The position numbers and the translations under genes are program-made. From positions 5,029,501 through 5,093,500 of the forward strand of contig CM028917.1 of NCBI GenBank assembly GCA_016801845.1: a DNA stretch of 64,000 bases, written 5' to 3'. Below are positions 52,050 through 62,890 of this stretch, piece after piece; position 1 is the first letter of the stretch, and every line of letters begins with the position of its first letter. The stretch is from Polydactylus sextarius. Its lineage: Eukaryota > Chordata > Actinopteri > Polynemidae. The notes under the pieces are model-generated. The model was given only the letters and a program-made list of their open reading frames with translations, had not been told where the DNA came from and did not search any database.

Positions 52050-52230
52050 GATATTTTTCATTTTCGTCTTACTCCTCAGATCATAGGTCCATAATTGTAT
52101 TGATCATTTTTAGTCAATATTTTTCATCCTTTTTAATTTTAGTCGATATTTAACTAAAACTAAGATCTTAGTCTTTATCAAAGTCCCCATAAACATTTTA
52201 GTCTCATTTTAGTAAAGATTAAAGACTGAA
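52050..52230. repeat. Decayed dispersed repeat (TTTTAGTC-rich)
   Basis: Words such as TTTTAGTC, AATTTTAGTCGATATTT, AAAACTAAGATCTTAGTC and TTTTAGTCTCATTTTAGT recur. This is the make-up of a known fish repeat with TTTTAGTCGACTAAAA palindromes. Ends not resolved. Confidence 0.5.
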
Positions 52231-52855
52231 TAACTGAAGAATGAAAGATGGAAGAAGTTGATACAATGTTCAGTGTTGATCTAAACTGATAAATCAGTTA
52301 TTCAAAGCATTATTTCATTTCTACTCCTCTGACACTTAACTAAATACCTTTGGGTTGTTAAATAATGTAGAAAAATATTTCAAGTTGGGATTTGAGATTT
52401 TAAACTGTTTCGTTGCTTTCATCATTTTAAAGTTGAATACTTAAAACCTCATTATTTGCATCGTTCTCAAATCCTCCACTGCAGCTTTAATGACTGCAGA
52501 GATTCATTCTTGCTTTTAAAGCCTCTAGAAAGGTTTCTAGCACCTGCCGCAACAAGCAGAAAAGTACAATAACAACTACTTCGTGAACATTTACATGCAC
52601 TGAAAAGACAACCCCAAAATGACATAAAATCGTTGTCAGCTACGCAGATGGACTACGATGATGGCTGCGCACTACATTCATCATAAAGCGATGGGAGTGG
52701 TAGATGATGCTTTCCCAGTGCCGTGATGCCCATGAAGATTAGTCTAATGTCTGTTTATCAATGCAAACTGTGTCCGTATTCAAAAGCCTATATCTGAGAG
52801 CAAATCCATCATTACATGAAAGGCTGCTCCACCTCTGCTGGCCATGCCATCACAT

Positions 52856-52857
<2 letters not shown>
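52231..52857. other. Unannotated sequence
   Basis: Nothing recognisable. Confidence 0.45.
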
Positions 52858-52906
<49 letters not shown>

Positions 52907-52935
52907 GCACACACACACACACACATACACACACT
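52858..52935. repeat. (CT)n-(CA)n compound microsatellite
   Basis: About 47 bases of CT, ATG, then about 28 bases of CA. Confidence 0.98.
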
Positions 52936-53254
52936 ATTGTTAGCATTCTCTTATGTATCCCACCTACTGACACTGCTATTGATTACAGTGAGTGACCTTA
53001 ATGACCCTGCACAATGAGCAGCCACCATAAATACACATTTTCTTCTTCCTCAACCCCAGGGTAGAATACCTGGCCCTTTGGGAGTGTCAGAGGCTTATCA
53101 GCCATTTTTCAAGTTTTGGTTACAAAAGTAGATAAGCTGCATATCTTATTTTTTGTTTACACAGGAACACTACAGGACCATTAATGAAGTGTGTAAGCTA
53201 AACTAAAAGACATACATGTCTTACCACATTCTCACAGATGATACCCAACATTAT

Positions 53255-53560
53255 CTGTCATTCTCATTAAATGGTCTCAGCAAGGTTCTCAGAAGACATA
53301 TCCACCTGGATCAAACTCATTGATGATTACAATTATCTCCTGCTATGGCTGCTCCAATGCCCTTCTAGTGGGCCTCCCACTGTGAAAACTATACAGATGT
53401 ACCAGAATGCAACTACGTGTTCTTTGATCAGCCACTCCATTGGCTACCCAGAATTCTGATTCTAAACTACCACACCTACCTTTCTGAGCCCACAACACAG
53501 CTAAAGACTATTGAAGCCACACATTTGAGCCAAAGGACTACATACAGTCAAGTAAGCTTT
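53255..53560 (+). mobile_element. L2-like LINE fragment, ORF2 C-terminal region
   Basis: GATGATTACAATTATCTCCT then CCAATGCCCTTCTAGTGGGC read as the DYCNxLL...CNALLVGLP block, and CAGATGTACCAGAATGCAAC as the LQxxQNAAAR block. CCACTCCATTGGCTACCCAG corresponds to LHWLPV. Stops and frameshifts throughout. Confidence 0.8.
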
Positions 53561-53837
53561 GAGGATATCATGAGGGAGATGACATATGGTCCATGGTTTT
53601 AAAGTTTAACTAGCAAAAAATCAAAATCTCTTGCTAGCTTACTGGCAAACTAAATATGCTAAATGTAAGCTAGCTAGCACTATTTCATTAAAGAAGTTGG
53701 CTTATCATGATGCTAGCTACTGCAAAATGTGATGCTATTTCTTCTGCCTCCTGCTAGACGGTTTTATGTAACCACACAAGATTTCATACATCGGTTTTAA
53801 ATATTTTCAAGACCTTTCCATTAGTTCAGCTTACTAT

Positions 53838-53990
53838 CTACATATTTCCATTTTGTTTCCAGTTAATTCACATGAATTCCCATAACTCTTGTGTAAAGTT
53901 ACCAATTTGGAATATTTCAAATATTCCATAATTCCCTATTCCTATTAATTCCCTAAAGTTTCCATGGAAAGTTTCTAGGAATTTCATCTC
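53838..53990. repeat. Decayed fish repeat rich in AATTCCC and TTTCCATGG
   Basis: GTTTCCAGTTAATTCACATG, CCTATTAATTCCCTAAAG and the palindrome TTTCCATGGAAA inside AGTTTCCATGGAAAGTTT match the words of a fish miniature repeat. Boundaries uncertain. Confidence 0.5.
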
Positions 53991-53995
53991 AGGGC

Positions 53996-54215
53996 AAATC
54001 TCATCCACTCCTGGTACCTTGCCACTGGATAGCTTTTTCTAAGTGCCTCAGTGACCTCTGTCAGTGATATGGTTGAGCTTTCTCCTTAGGTTCCAGGCTC
54101 TGCCTCTTTTTCTGACCAGGTTGAGGAGGTCTTCAACATGTTCCTTCCATCACCTAACATCCTCAGTCTGCTTAGCAGTTCCCTTTCACTGCTGAAAACA
54201 GCAGGTGCTAGAATT
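53996..54215 (-). mobile_element. LINE fragment, region before reverse transcriptase core
   Basis: The reverse strand reads GGCAAGGTACCAGGAGTGGA, i.e. GKVPGVDE, matching the GKAPGVDEI motif at the start of the reverse transcriptase domain of the same LINE family as at 46.2 kb. Upstream, AGGCAGAGCCTGGAACC (EAEPG) and GTTGAAGACCTCCTCAACCT follow the consensus order. Minus strand, dead. Confidence 0.88.
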
Positions 54216-57200
54216 TTGCCATGACCTCTTAAGTTTAGATCCAGTGTAGATAACAGTTTAGATAAAAACATTGAGCTACAGGTTGATATGCATAGACAGT
54301 CTACCATCACCTTTTCTTTTTCGCACACCATTGTAGTATGTAGCGTAGTATATTGTGAATAGGGAGTGCTGTGAATAGAGGCCAAGTATGAATGTGGGAA
54401 TATGACTACTGCACTTTGATGGTATGGTCAGTTCTACATGTTTAACTAGACTTTTCATGGTTTTTGTACATGCTCTGCTCATCAGCATGTAACAAAGGTG
54501 TTCATCTTCTGGGCTCAGCTGCTGCTGATTCTGCCAGCGTGTTCCTCTGTGGCAGGAGTGGGCACATTTTAATCATTCGCTGGCAGACAAAAAAAAAGAG
54601 GGGGGGGTGGGGTGGAAATAAGATGAGAAATTTCTGCTGTTCCCTTAGGAAGAGAGAAGTCCCTTTAGTTTCAATGAAGGAAGAAAGAATGTTTGCTTTT
54701 ACTGACACTGTTAAAATAAATATTAATGACAGATCAAAAATTTCTTCCAACTTAAAGTAGTAGTAGAAAAGTGGAGACTGTTGATTTATTTGCTAATCCC
54801 AAACACAATGGCTGGTGTAAGAAGCTTCTTGGCGAGCAAAAACCTTTGATTCAATATTGAAAAGAAGTGAGACAACAGAAAGAAACATTTGCATGATGCT
54901 CTTAGTTTCTACTGGTTGCTACTGTTTGTATTCATTAAGTAACCTATACTTAATAATGGAAAAACTATTTTAACTATTTTTCATGCTGAATTTATATAGA
55001 GTGCTTATGTTTGTAGTGGATCGCCACAGAAAAGTTATTGACAACCAAGAAGCTAGTATCCAAATAGTGTCACGGTGTCACAGAACATATTGAATAAAAA
55101 CTAGTCAAAGCAAATACAGCATCTGGTTCTTTATATAGTAAATGATGAGTTTCAGTTGTCAACTATTATAACAGCATAATAAAATCAACATGATTATATC
55201 TGAAAATGTTACCATGTTTGTAGACAGGTAGATACTTTATTATTCCTGTAAAGAAAAATATTGGAATTGCAGCTTCCATCTTTTGTATCAACCCTTTTAA
55301 TCCATTCCCAAAGGGTAACATCAGCTTTTTTAAGCTAATATATCAAGTAGCTATCAAATAGCCTGGTGATTGATCAGATCATTGTTTTCTCCTTATTTAA
55401 TTGAAAAGCAACTTTATCATGTATGATTTAACAATCATCTTGTTTAAATCCTACTTATCTGAAAGAACACGTGTTTAAAAAAGGTGGATGACTCTTCTTA
55501 TATTGTGAAATTAGAGGTCTCTTTGTCTGCTGGATGTGTCAATCTTTTGTCCAAGGTTCATTTAAAATGTAATTGCTGGTCATTGACCTGGTACAGATAA
55601 AGTGACAGTATTTCTGGACAACTGTGCAATTTCTCAGAGCAAAAAGCCAAGAATCTGTGTGTTATTTTTCATCCAACCCAATCAGTACATTATGAATATT
55701 ACATTCTATTTTTTGCCAATAAAATCCCCCTCCCTCAAATCCTACACACTGGACCATTAACTTTCATCCACCCATCCATACTAAACATCCTGATAAGCAA
55801 CTTTCTCCATAATTCAGCCGTTGTCAATTACCATTCTACCAGCGGCAAAGTGGTCTCAGGTTCAATAATGCAGTTAAACCAAGTACAGTATATAAAGTTA
55901 ACATGCCCAGTGGCCATTCTGGGATTTTGGTAGAGCATGCTCTTGGCACAACTTCAGCTGGAGAGAATATTAAAAAGAGAACACAAATTTATCGCATTTC
56001 ATATTAGCTTGCTATACATACTCTTCTCTCTGTTCTTTTCCCCTCTCATCTCGATCAGGTTTAACCACTTCCTGTATTAGATGTTTCAAAACAAAACACT
56101 CTTCAGAGTTCTGTCAGTCACTATTGCTCTGCTGTTGAGAGGATTACACTTTGTGATAATATGTCATGTATTGCATAATCTACATTGATCAGCAAAAGCA
56201 GATGTTAATACAGGTATAAATGCTCACAGACTTTGGGGTCTAAAGCCTGAAGATGGTCATATTGCAGCATTGTGATCAGATCTGATGAAATCAAACAAAA
56301 ACAATGGTTTGTAGCAAATACCAAGAAAGTACAATAGCCATTTTATATAAAGCATCTATTTTGTTGGTTATATAAACATAAAACAGACTTTGTAATTGAA
56401 CTTACTCTGAATAAGAATCCCCTCTGCAAATCCACAGATGAAACCAGAATAACTATTTTCCTCATTGATTAAAAATGGATCAAACATTTCAGAAGGTAGA
56501 CGTGTTTTGCCTCAGCTCTCCCAACATTAAAGGGTATGTATATGAGATTTTAAATATTAATATGGCGGCAAACAATTATTCTCTATTTAAGAATAAAGCT
56601 GAGTAATGGCATCCTGAACAGAGAATGTCATTACATTTGTGATGCGTGTGTTGTAATCCAAGCGTCCCTGTTACATTTTGATAGCCACTTCAGTCCATAT
56701 GTGCATGTCAAAGTTGTGGACGACAAAGTATTTGTTTTGGTCTAAAGTGTTGGTGCTCGAATGCAACATCTAATGGCAGTGTGTTTACACATATTAACTC
56801 ATATTAAATTAACTTGAAAATCATTTCCCCAGGACTCAATGTGTTCTGTATTATGACCTGCACAGTCTGTCAGCATGTAATAGTTCTTTCAGCAGCAATA
56901 CAGTTCCATTAGGCAATAAATACACGCTCCCTGCTTACATGACAGTCAGCTTGTTGTTAACAAATCAGCAAATGTTTCTCAAGTTCATTTTTCATATTTA
57001 CTACATGAAAGATCAGTATGAAGCAAGAGCTTTTTTCAACCAGGTTAAAATGGGTAGATTAAAACATAGACCAAGTATTTTTTGCTTCATTAAAATTCTA
57101 GATATATACTTTATTTCATTCCCTCTACACTATTATAACCAGACCCTGCAGCAATGCCATAGGTGTGGGGGAAAAGTTCAACTCAATGGGATAAACATCA

Positions 57201-57240
57201 TAGCTGCATATGGTAATATCTTATCACTGGTGGATTTCCA
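54216..57240. other. Unannotated sequence
   Basis: Three kilobases with no recognisable gene. A short CCTACACACTGGACCATTAA at about 55740 resembles the end of the fish repeat at 61.32 kb. A G-run GGGGGGGTGGGG lies near 54601. Confidence 0.45.
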
Positions 57241-57365
57241 GGGGTAGAATGGATTGTCCACTACTCAGTGGATGACCAAAGAGTTGAGTGTAAACATTGT
57301 ATTAAGCAGTTTGCCTTTCGCAGCTCAACAATCAACAAGGTACATCATGAAAAAACGGTAGTTTG
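57241..57365 (+). pseudogene. BED zinc-finger remnant (hAT transposase or ZBED-like)
   Basis: One plus-strand frame reads EWIVHYSVDDQRVECKHCIK (57247-57306), then QFAFRSSTINKVHHEK. This has the layout of a BED zinc finger: an aromatic residue upstream (W), Cys-x2-Cys (CKHC), an S(S)T turn, and a His near the end (consensus CxxC...T..L..H....H). The end is altered, with HH where LxxHL is usual. BED fingers occur at the N-terminus of hAT transposases and domesticated ZBED proteins. No DDE/hAT dimerisation region was recognised nearby, so this is a fragment, probably of a dead transposon. Confidence 0.6.
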
Positions 57366-57422
57366 TCTTTATTTAGATCCCATCTTCTTATGCTCCTTCT
57401 CAATCTCTGTGTTCCTCCAAAA

Positions 57423-57458
57423 GATATTGTCTCTTATGTCTGCATAAGAGACAATATC
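57423..57458. repeat. 16-bp perfect hairpin with 4-base loop
   Basis: GATATTGTCTCTTATG (57423-57438) is the exact reverse complement of CATAAGAGACAATATC (57443-57458), with the loop TCTG. Near-perfect cruciform candidate. Confidence 0.97.
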
Positions 57459-58540
57459 AGTCCAGACTGGTCTCATTAGTGGTTCCCTGGTGGTGAAACA
57501 TGTTCCAAAATACTATAAACTGTCCTTTAATCACTGATCCATGTTCATCTGATGTCGTTGAGTCCATACGTCTACATAAATATAGAGGTACACATTTGAA
57601 CATTTTGTTCTTGTCACTGTCACTAAGAGCAGGGTTTATGTGTGTTTATGTGTGTGTGTGCTGCAGTATGAGAGAACTGCCCCATCCATGCACACAGGCT
57701 CTGAAAGACACATCTCTATTTAGGGAAAAGCAAAAATGCATCACTATCTTAATAAACTCTGCTGTCTAAATAAACTTTTATACAGAAATGATAACTAGGA
57801 CATCAAGAGCATAACCAGTAACTTTGGAGCTTATTGTCACTATGGTCTTTAATAATTTAGCTTTGGGCCCATCACTAAAGAGTTTTAATTCTCGTTCCTA
57901 TTACTCAGTACAAAATAATAAGGTCAAAATAATCTAATATACTACAAATACTCACTCTTTTCCTTTAGATGAATAAGGCCACTTGGTAGAGTGAAGGTAG
58001 ATAATATTCAGATTCAAATTCACATTGGTTGAAAGATGTGGATACACTTTTAGCAGACAGAGGTCAATAATGGTCTGATGGTTAGCTCTACATTCAAATG
58101 GGTTTTAGTAACTTGAAATTAGTTTACCTGTATCTATTCTTCGTGCACTCAGAGTAGTGGCACAAACAGAGAGAACTAACAAACAAAACTAAAGTGTTTG
58201 CCTTCGTGTGCAAGCCAAGTTTCTGGATTTATAGGTCCAGAGAGTAACATTAGCGCTTTAGCATGTAAAAAGTATCAACCAAGTATTCAATCAAGCACAA
58301 GTTTCTCAGTCTGTTTTTCCATCATTTAGAACATTATTTAACAAAGTGTGATGCACTAGCCAAACAGGGCACAGAGCTAATAACCCAGCCAGAAACAACA
58401 AAATTAACACAAACTGTGTCGCCATGAGTCATTGAAATATACTCAAATGAATGGCAGTAGTCGAAATATACTGGAAGTGATGGCACATGCAAGACAAATA
58501 TCAGCTTCTGGAGTGTCCAAATCAAACAGGAGACAACCAG
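57459..58540. other. Unannotated sequence
   Basis: No gene seen. Confidence 0.45.
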
Positions 58541-58549
58541 ACAGGCATA

Positions 58550-59880
58550 AGGGCTAAGTAACATTCAAAATGAGGCACTACAACCTGTGGATCGATAAGG
58601 TCAGGTAGTACAAGACCAACACAAGGAAGACTACTTTTACAGAGATGGATGGCAACCAACATTATGAAGGTGTATTTGTTATCCTAAATAAAGGAACTAA
58701 AGAATGTATTACAGTAAGAATGAGAAGGAAGTACATACACTGTAGATACACTGTAGAACCTCCACTGCTTCACCCAGACAATGATAAAGAAATAAAAGAT
58801 GCATCCTCAGACGAATACAGTTGAGTTAGAAAGGCAGCAATATTTAGCAGCAATATTTGAATGTTTTAATTGGAAGCCTGACTGCAAAAGTGTAGAATTG
58901 TGAGAAAAACTATGAGAGAAGGATGTGGAACCATGAATGACAACTTAAAAAATAGCCACTAGAGCTTTGAACCACACGAGTCAACAACAAATGGGAATAC
59001 ATCAGAATGACATACCTCAAAAGTAGCAAAGCCTGCCAAAGAAGAACAGAACATAAAACAGGATGGACTAGTTTACAACCAACTCGTGGCAGGAGAGCCC
59101 TGAAGAAAAAGGTCATGTAAAAGGAGTCAGAAGGCTGCAGAAAATATATAAAATACAATATAGAAACAAGATCAGCTTAAAGGAGGAGGAATGCGAGAGA
59201 TTCAGATTTAGCCAAATTCCAAGACTCCAAGTAATCGTACAGAAAAAGCCATGCGATGCGAACAAGGGAGCACATCATCTGCAGAGGATGTCATAGAACC
59301 ATTGATGTGCCAATCACAGTCAAACATGACAACATCTGAATCATAACTAGAGGTGCAACGGGCAAAACATATCAACGGCATCCTTAACAGACCAACAACA
59401 AAAGCAGGAGGATGACATACAGGAAGCAGAGACAGACCTTCATGTTGATATTGAATCACCAGAAAAGGAATGAGCTATATCTGCCAAAAATGCCTTTAAA
59501 AAGCCCCTGGAGAGGTTCAATCCAGAACTGTTCAAGGCAGATTGAGAGTTGGCAGGTACAATGTTCCAACTACTCTTTCTAACCATATGGTAGCAAAATG
59601 AAACACAAGCTGACTGCAGAAAAAGTATCATTGTGAAAATCCTAAAGAACAACTGCAACAACTGCTGTGGCAACATACAGTCTACCCCCTGTAAAATTCT
59701 TGCAAATTTTGAATGTACACATATCAGATCTAACAGAAAAATCATCTTGGTAAAGAAGAAGCAAGGTTCCAGGAGAATGGCAGAAAACAATCTGCACAAG
59801 TGTTAACTGCACACACAAAAAGCCTATGGAAGATACCATACAAGAATATAGCCATCACCATCTTCAGAGAGTGATGAAAA
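58550..59880 (+). mobile_element. Decayed LINE with endonuclease and reverse transcriptase parts
   Basis: A single plus-strand LINE copy can be followed for about 1.3 kb. AATGAGGCACTACAACCTGT (58569) and GATGGCAACCAACATTATGA (58647), followed by TAAATAAAGGAACTAAAGAA, match the endonuclease part (MRxYNL, GxxDNQHHEG, LNKGTE). AAGGATGTGGAACCATGAAT (58918) matches the EGCGTMND part. AAAAAGCCCCTGGAGAGGTT (59498) matches the KAPGE motif at the start of the reverse transcriptase domain, and GAAAATCCTAAAGAACAACT (59634) the VKIxKKxxxxNCNN block. AAGAAGAAGCAAGGTTCCAG (59754) matches the EEQAGFR block. The frame is broken many times. It is a different clade from the other LINEs here. Several minus-strand frames over 59208-59972 are its antisense. 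Confidence 0.82.
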
Positions 59881-59992
59881 TGAAGTGGGCACTCCATTCC
59901 AAGAGAACACAACAACATCACCCACAATGAATAGATCAGAACAAATAAGAATAAATAATATTTTTGTTGCAATATTCACCAGCAGGCCCAAA

Positions 59993-60008
59993 AGGCAATA
60001 TATTGCCT
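59993..60008. repeat. 16-base perfect palindrome
   Basis: AGGCAATATATTGCCT reads the same on both strands. Confidence 0.95.
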
Positions 60009-60089
60009 AGTAATCACATATAAGAAAAAACAACAACAAGTCCATTAGTTTTACAAATACATTGTCCCATTTATTTTATAACTTCAGTA

Positions 60090-60745
60090 CTGTCACGACT
60101 GTGGGCAGGAATAGACCAAATGCAAACATGCAGATTAAAACAAGAGGGGTTAAATTAAGGTGTTTATTGAAAACTCAAAAACAGAGGTAAGGACATGATA
60201 AAAACCGAACGCAATAACCACCCATGAGTCCATAAAAGTAACAAAACTAGAGGCTAAAAAAACAAAGGTAAAACACAAATGACTCATAGAACATGAACAG
60301 AGAGATAATGCAGACAACCCAACAATAATTGTGTTTCCATTACAGTTTTTCTCAAAATAAAAGCAATACTTCTAAAACTGCGACAAAATGCTGTTGTTAC
60401 TTGCAGGTGTTTCCACTGACGTGAGTTCAGCGTTTGAGCCTCAAAACTCGCGAGACTTCACTTTGAGGAAGATGGATGAAAGCATCTTTCGTTACAATGA
60501 CAAAAAAAAGTGTTTCCATTACACTTTCACAATACACTTTAATGAAATGAAAAACTACCTCATAAGAGTGTAAAAATGTTTTAGTGATACTATGCATTTC
60601 TAGGAGTAAACCCCTAGAAACTCTAGAAACCCAGCTAATGAACCATGGAGAAAGTGAGTGAGTATAACATGACTACTTCAAAATAAAACAGGCAAATGAT
60701 TCAAAAATACTGAAAAACCCAACCGTAGGCAGACCATGACAACTA
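60090..60745. mobile_element. Fish dispersed repeat, possible DNA element
   Basis: Starts with CTGTCACGACTGTGGGCAGG, a common start of a fish repeat with the word order CACGACTG...AGACCCAAATGCA, here AGACCAAATGCAAACATGCAG. Near 60740 an imperfect inverted partner (AGGCAGACCATGACAA) may be the other end. Another element appears inserted in it (60330-60560). Confidence 0.45.
60330..60560. repeat. Nested repeat with GTGTTTCCATTACA direct copies
   Basis: GTGTTTCCATTACA occurs at about 60331 and again at about 60511 in the same orientation, 180 bases apart, with a CG-containing core between them (GACGTGAGTTCAGCG, CTCGCGAG). Resembles a short fish element; family unknown. Confidence 0.45.
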
Positions 60746-61114
60746 CACTTTTAAGTAATTAGCACTATCAATTCCTAACATGGCTGGACACAGCCTTTTT
60801 TTAGTAAGTGTCAGAAACAGGAAGAAATTTGTTGGGGAGTATTTTCAGCAATGGATGAATTCACATTTGGTGCACTAGTGAGTATTTGATGACAACAACA
60901 CAGTATGTGTGGGAATCTAAATAAAATACAGTGTGTGTTATTGGTAATGAAAGAATATGTCACCCAGTGCAACTGTATGGCTCACTAATGTGCTTTTGGA
61001 CAACAGTGGACCTCTATGACACAGAGGAACAATGTGACACACAGAAACCTTGTTAGTGAGACAAATTCAGTGTGGTTTTTTGACTTTCTCATTGGATTCG
61101 TTAACAAGAAGGAA
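60746..61114. other. Unannotated sequence
   Basis: Nothing recognisable. Confidence 0.45.
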
Positions 61115-61136
61115 TTTTTTTTTTTTTTTTTTTTTT
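61115..61136 (-). repeat. Poly(T) run, 22 T
   Basis: Homopolymer. Confidence 0.95.
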
Positions 61137-61319
61137 GAAATATTACTAGTTTTATATTTTTGTACCCTAAAAACAGATCTAAAGATAATCTTTCTATGGT
61201 AACACGGATATAGAGAGACGCTTGAGTCACCGCTTGAAAAGGGTGGCAAATGTTGTTAAAGGTTAATTGCCTTTATTCATCTGAAATTGTACTGTTTTAA
61301 AGAACTGTAGCATTTTCCT

Positions 61320-61500
61320 CGCCTTAAAATGAGCCCCTTACATAGATGTAGAGCTACATCTGGGGCGGGTCGTCTCTTCTACAGTCATATCCACAAAAGC
61401 CCAAGGCCAGCTCTAGTCTATCAGTCTTTTTCATGTGACCTGAAGGCCACAGGTTCTTCTACATGTTTTAAAGAGGAGGGGTGAGCCATCTCACTGCTAA
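61320..61500 (+). repeat. Dispersed fish repeat
   Basis: The order GAGCCCCTTACATAGAT, TCTGGGGCGGGTCGTCTCTT, AAGCCCAAGGCCAGCTCTAG, TCATGTGACCTGAAGGCCAC and AGGAGGGGTGAGCC matches a repeat found widely in fish. Its usual end (CTAGATGTCAC...CACACTG) is missing here. The short piece at 49.83 kb and possibly one at 55.74 kb are relatives. Confidence 0.75.
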
Positions 61501-61608
61501 CTCCTACATGCCAAACCATTAAACAAATTCTGCACTTAGTAAGGACCTCGAGAAAGTGGTTTTGGAAAACATATTTCATTCTAATGCTAGGTTTTAAAAA
61601 AAAAACAT

Positions 61609-61630
61609 TTTCATGGAAATTTCCATGAAA
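61609..61630. repeat. 22-base perfect palindrome
   Basis: TTTCATGGAA-ATTTCCATGAAA (no spacer) is identical on both strands. Similar ATTTTTCATAG and CCATGAATTTTTCATAG words follow. Confidence 0.97.
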
Positions 61631-61796
61631 TTTGCCCATGAATTTTTCATAGACATTTTCCTGTAGCAGTAATTTTGTGAAAATCAGCATGCCACAGTAA
61701 AGGTGACTTTCATGAGCTTGTGGCAAATGTTTTCATCAGACAGACACTAACGCTCATTATGTGACACATCGTGCGGCCATAAGCAATTCATCATTT

Positions 61797-61814
61797 AAAA
61801 AAAAAAAAAAAAAA
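61797..61814 (+). repeat. Poly(A) run, 18 A
   Basis: Homopolymer. Confidence 0.9.
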
Positions 61815-62339
61815 CATGTCCACATACAAAAGAAGAAATGCTTTAATGAAAAATGGTAACTGAGTTGAATTAGGGGCCACCGGGTTCCAGTCAGAGAAAA
61901 TAAACCCTCTCACATCTTAAACAGTCATACAAAAGAGCCAATTTATCTCAAGTACCCAACCTATGCAGATAATGGAGGTTCCACAATTCATTCAGCCAGA
62001 TTAATCAAGGTGGGTTATTAAGAAAACACTAGAGAGTTATAGTCAGATCCTCTCATTACACTGGAGCACACAGGATCTGGCTTCACCTTAATGTGATGCA
62101 ATAAAAACAACTTTACCACAAATCCTTCATTACATAAAGCTCATTTTCACCTTGAGCCCAGCTGCCTTTCTTTGGATCATCATTTACTCTTGGTAACTTC
62201 GACTAATACACACACACGCACGCACACACAATCACACATACACAAATCACCTTACAGTTAAAACTGAGGAGAAAACCTGCGCTCATTAGCGCCTCACCTT
62301 GCTAGTTCATCTCAATGAGAAGGTTCAGTTCTTGTAAAG
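61815..62339. other. Unannotated sequence
   Basis: A short CA/CG alternating run at about 62211-62242. No gene. Confidence 0.5.
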
Positions 62340-62560
62340 CTGTCGATTAAGTCGAGAGAAGCAGGAGAACCAACCGAGAGCGCCGCAGGTATTCTCCCCG
62401 GGTTTCACACCGCAGTCGCCGTTTCACTCACCGAGCTGCGTTCCGCTGGACTCTCCGCGGTGAAGACTCTCTCTCTCTCCCTGTCTCTCTGCTCCAATCA
62501 CCAGCAGCGACTGTAAAGTTCATCACAACGAGCCCCACAAACCGGAAATGGAAATGCTGT
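62340..62560 (-). promoter_or_regulatory. CpG-rich block, candidate promoter
   Basis: The only dense CG cluster in 64 kb (for example CCGAGAGCGCCGCAGG, CACCGCAGTCGCCGTTTC, GCTGCGTTCCGCTGGACTCT). Unmethylated islands like this mark vertebrate promoters. ACCGGAAAT at 62541-62549 is an ETS/GABP-type site, often found just upstream of housekeeping starts. A minus-strand splice donor at 62431-62426 points to transcription to the left. No TATA box seen. A plus-strand CAG/GTATTC (62386-62394) leaves rightward transcription possible. Confidence 0.55.
62432..62523 (-). CDS. Candidate first exon (5' part), product unknown
   Basis: On the reverse strand this begins at an ATG (62523-62521, with G at -3) and runs open for 30 codons plus two bases to CAGCTCG/GTGAGTG, a near-consensus donor. 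The translated start (MNFTVAAGDWSRETGRERES) is low in information, partly because a CT-rich stretch encodes Arg/Glu, so it may be 5' untranslated sequence rather than coding. No second exon was recognised to the left within the window, so the intron would be long. Function unknown. Confidence 0.3.
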
Positions 62561-62699
62561 CTTCAAATTAAAACGGATATAGCATATGTATATAAAATAT
62601 AAAAGTGTGGGAAACATTAAGCATTTAAGGATTGCCTTTAAAAAAAAAACCTTATTACCCATTATGTTACCAAAGAGTACCCCTCAAAATCATTTGCTT

Positions 62700-62740
62700 T
62701 TATTTGATTGATCGATTGATTGATCGATCGACCGATTAAT
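62700..62740. repeat. GATT/GATC/GACC simple repeat
   Basis: Tandem TGAT-, CGAT-type 4-base units. Confidence 0.9.
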
Positions 62741-62867
62741 TTGATTGACTCTGATGTTGTCTTGCAATTTAGATCTATTATCATCAAAGGTTATGCAAAA
62801 AAAACAGTAGTATCAGCAAACAGGGTCAATAGCATCTGCCACTTCTTAGCAGCTTCAGAATGACAAA

Positions 62868-62890
62868 AAATAAATAAATAAATAAATAAA
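62868..62890. repeat. (AAAT)n simple repeat
   Basis: Five AAAT units. Confidence 0.9.

Noticed and set aside
55905..55945. TGGTAGAGCATGC, resembling a pol III A box
   Set aside because: No B box at the right distance and no SINE body.
59440..59972. Hydrophobic minus-strand frames suggesting a membrane protein
   Set aside because: Antisense of the plus-strand LINE; the A-rich LINE reads as Phe/Leu-rich on the other strand.
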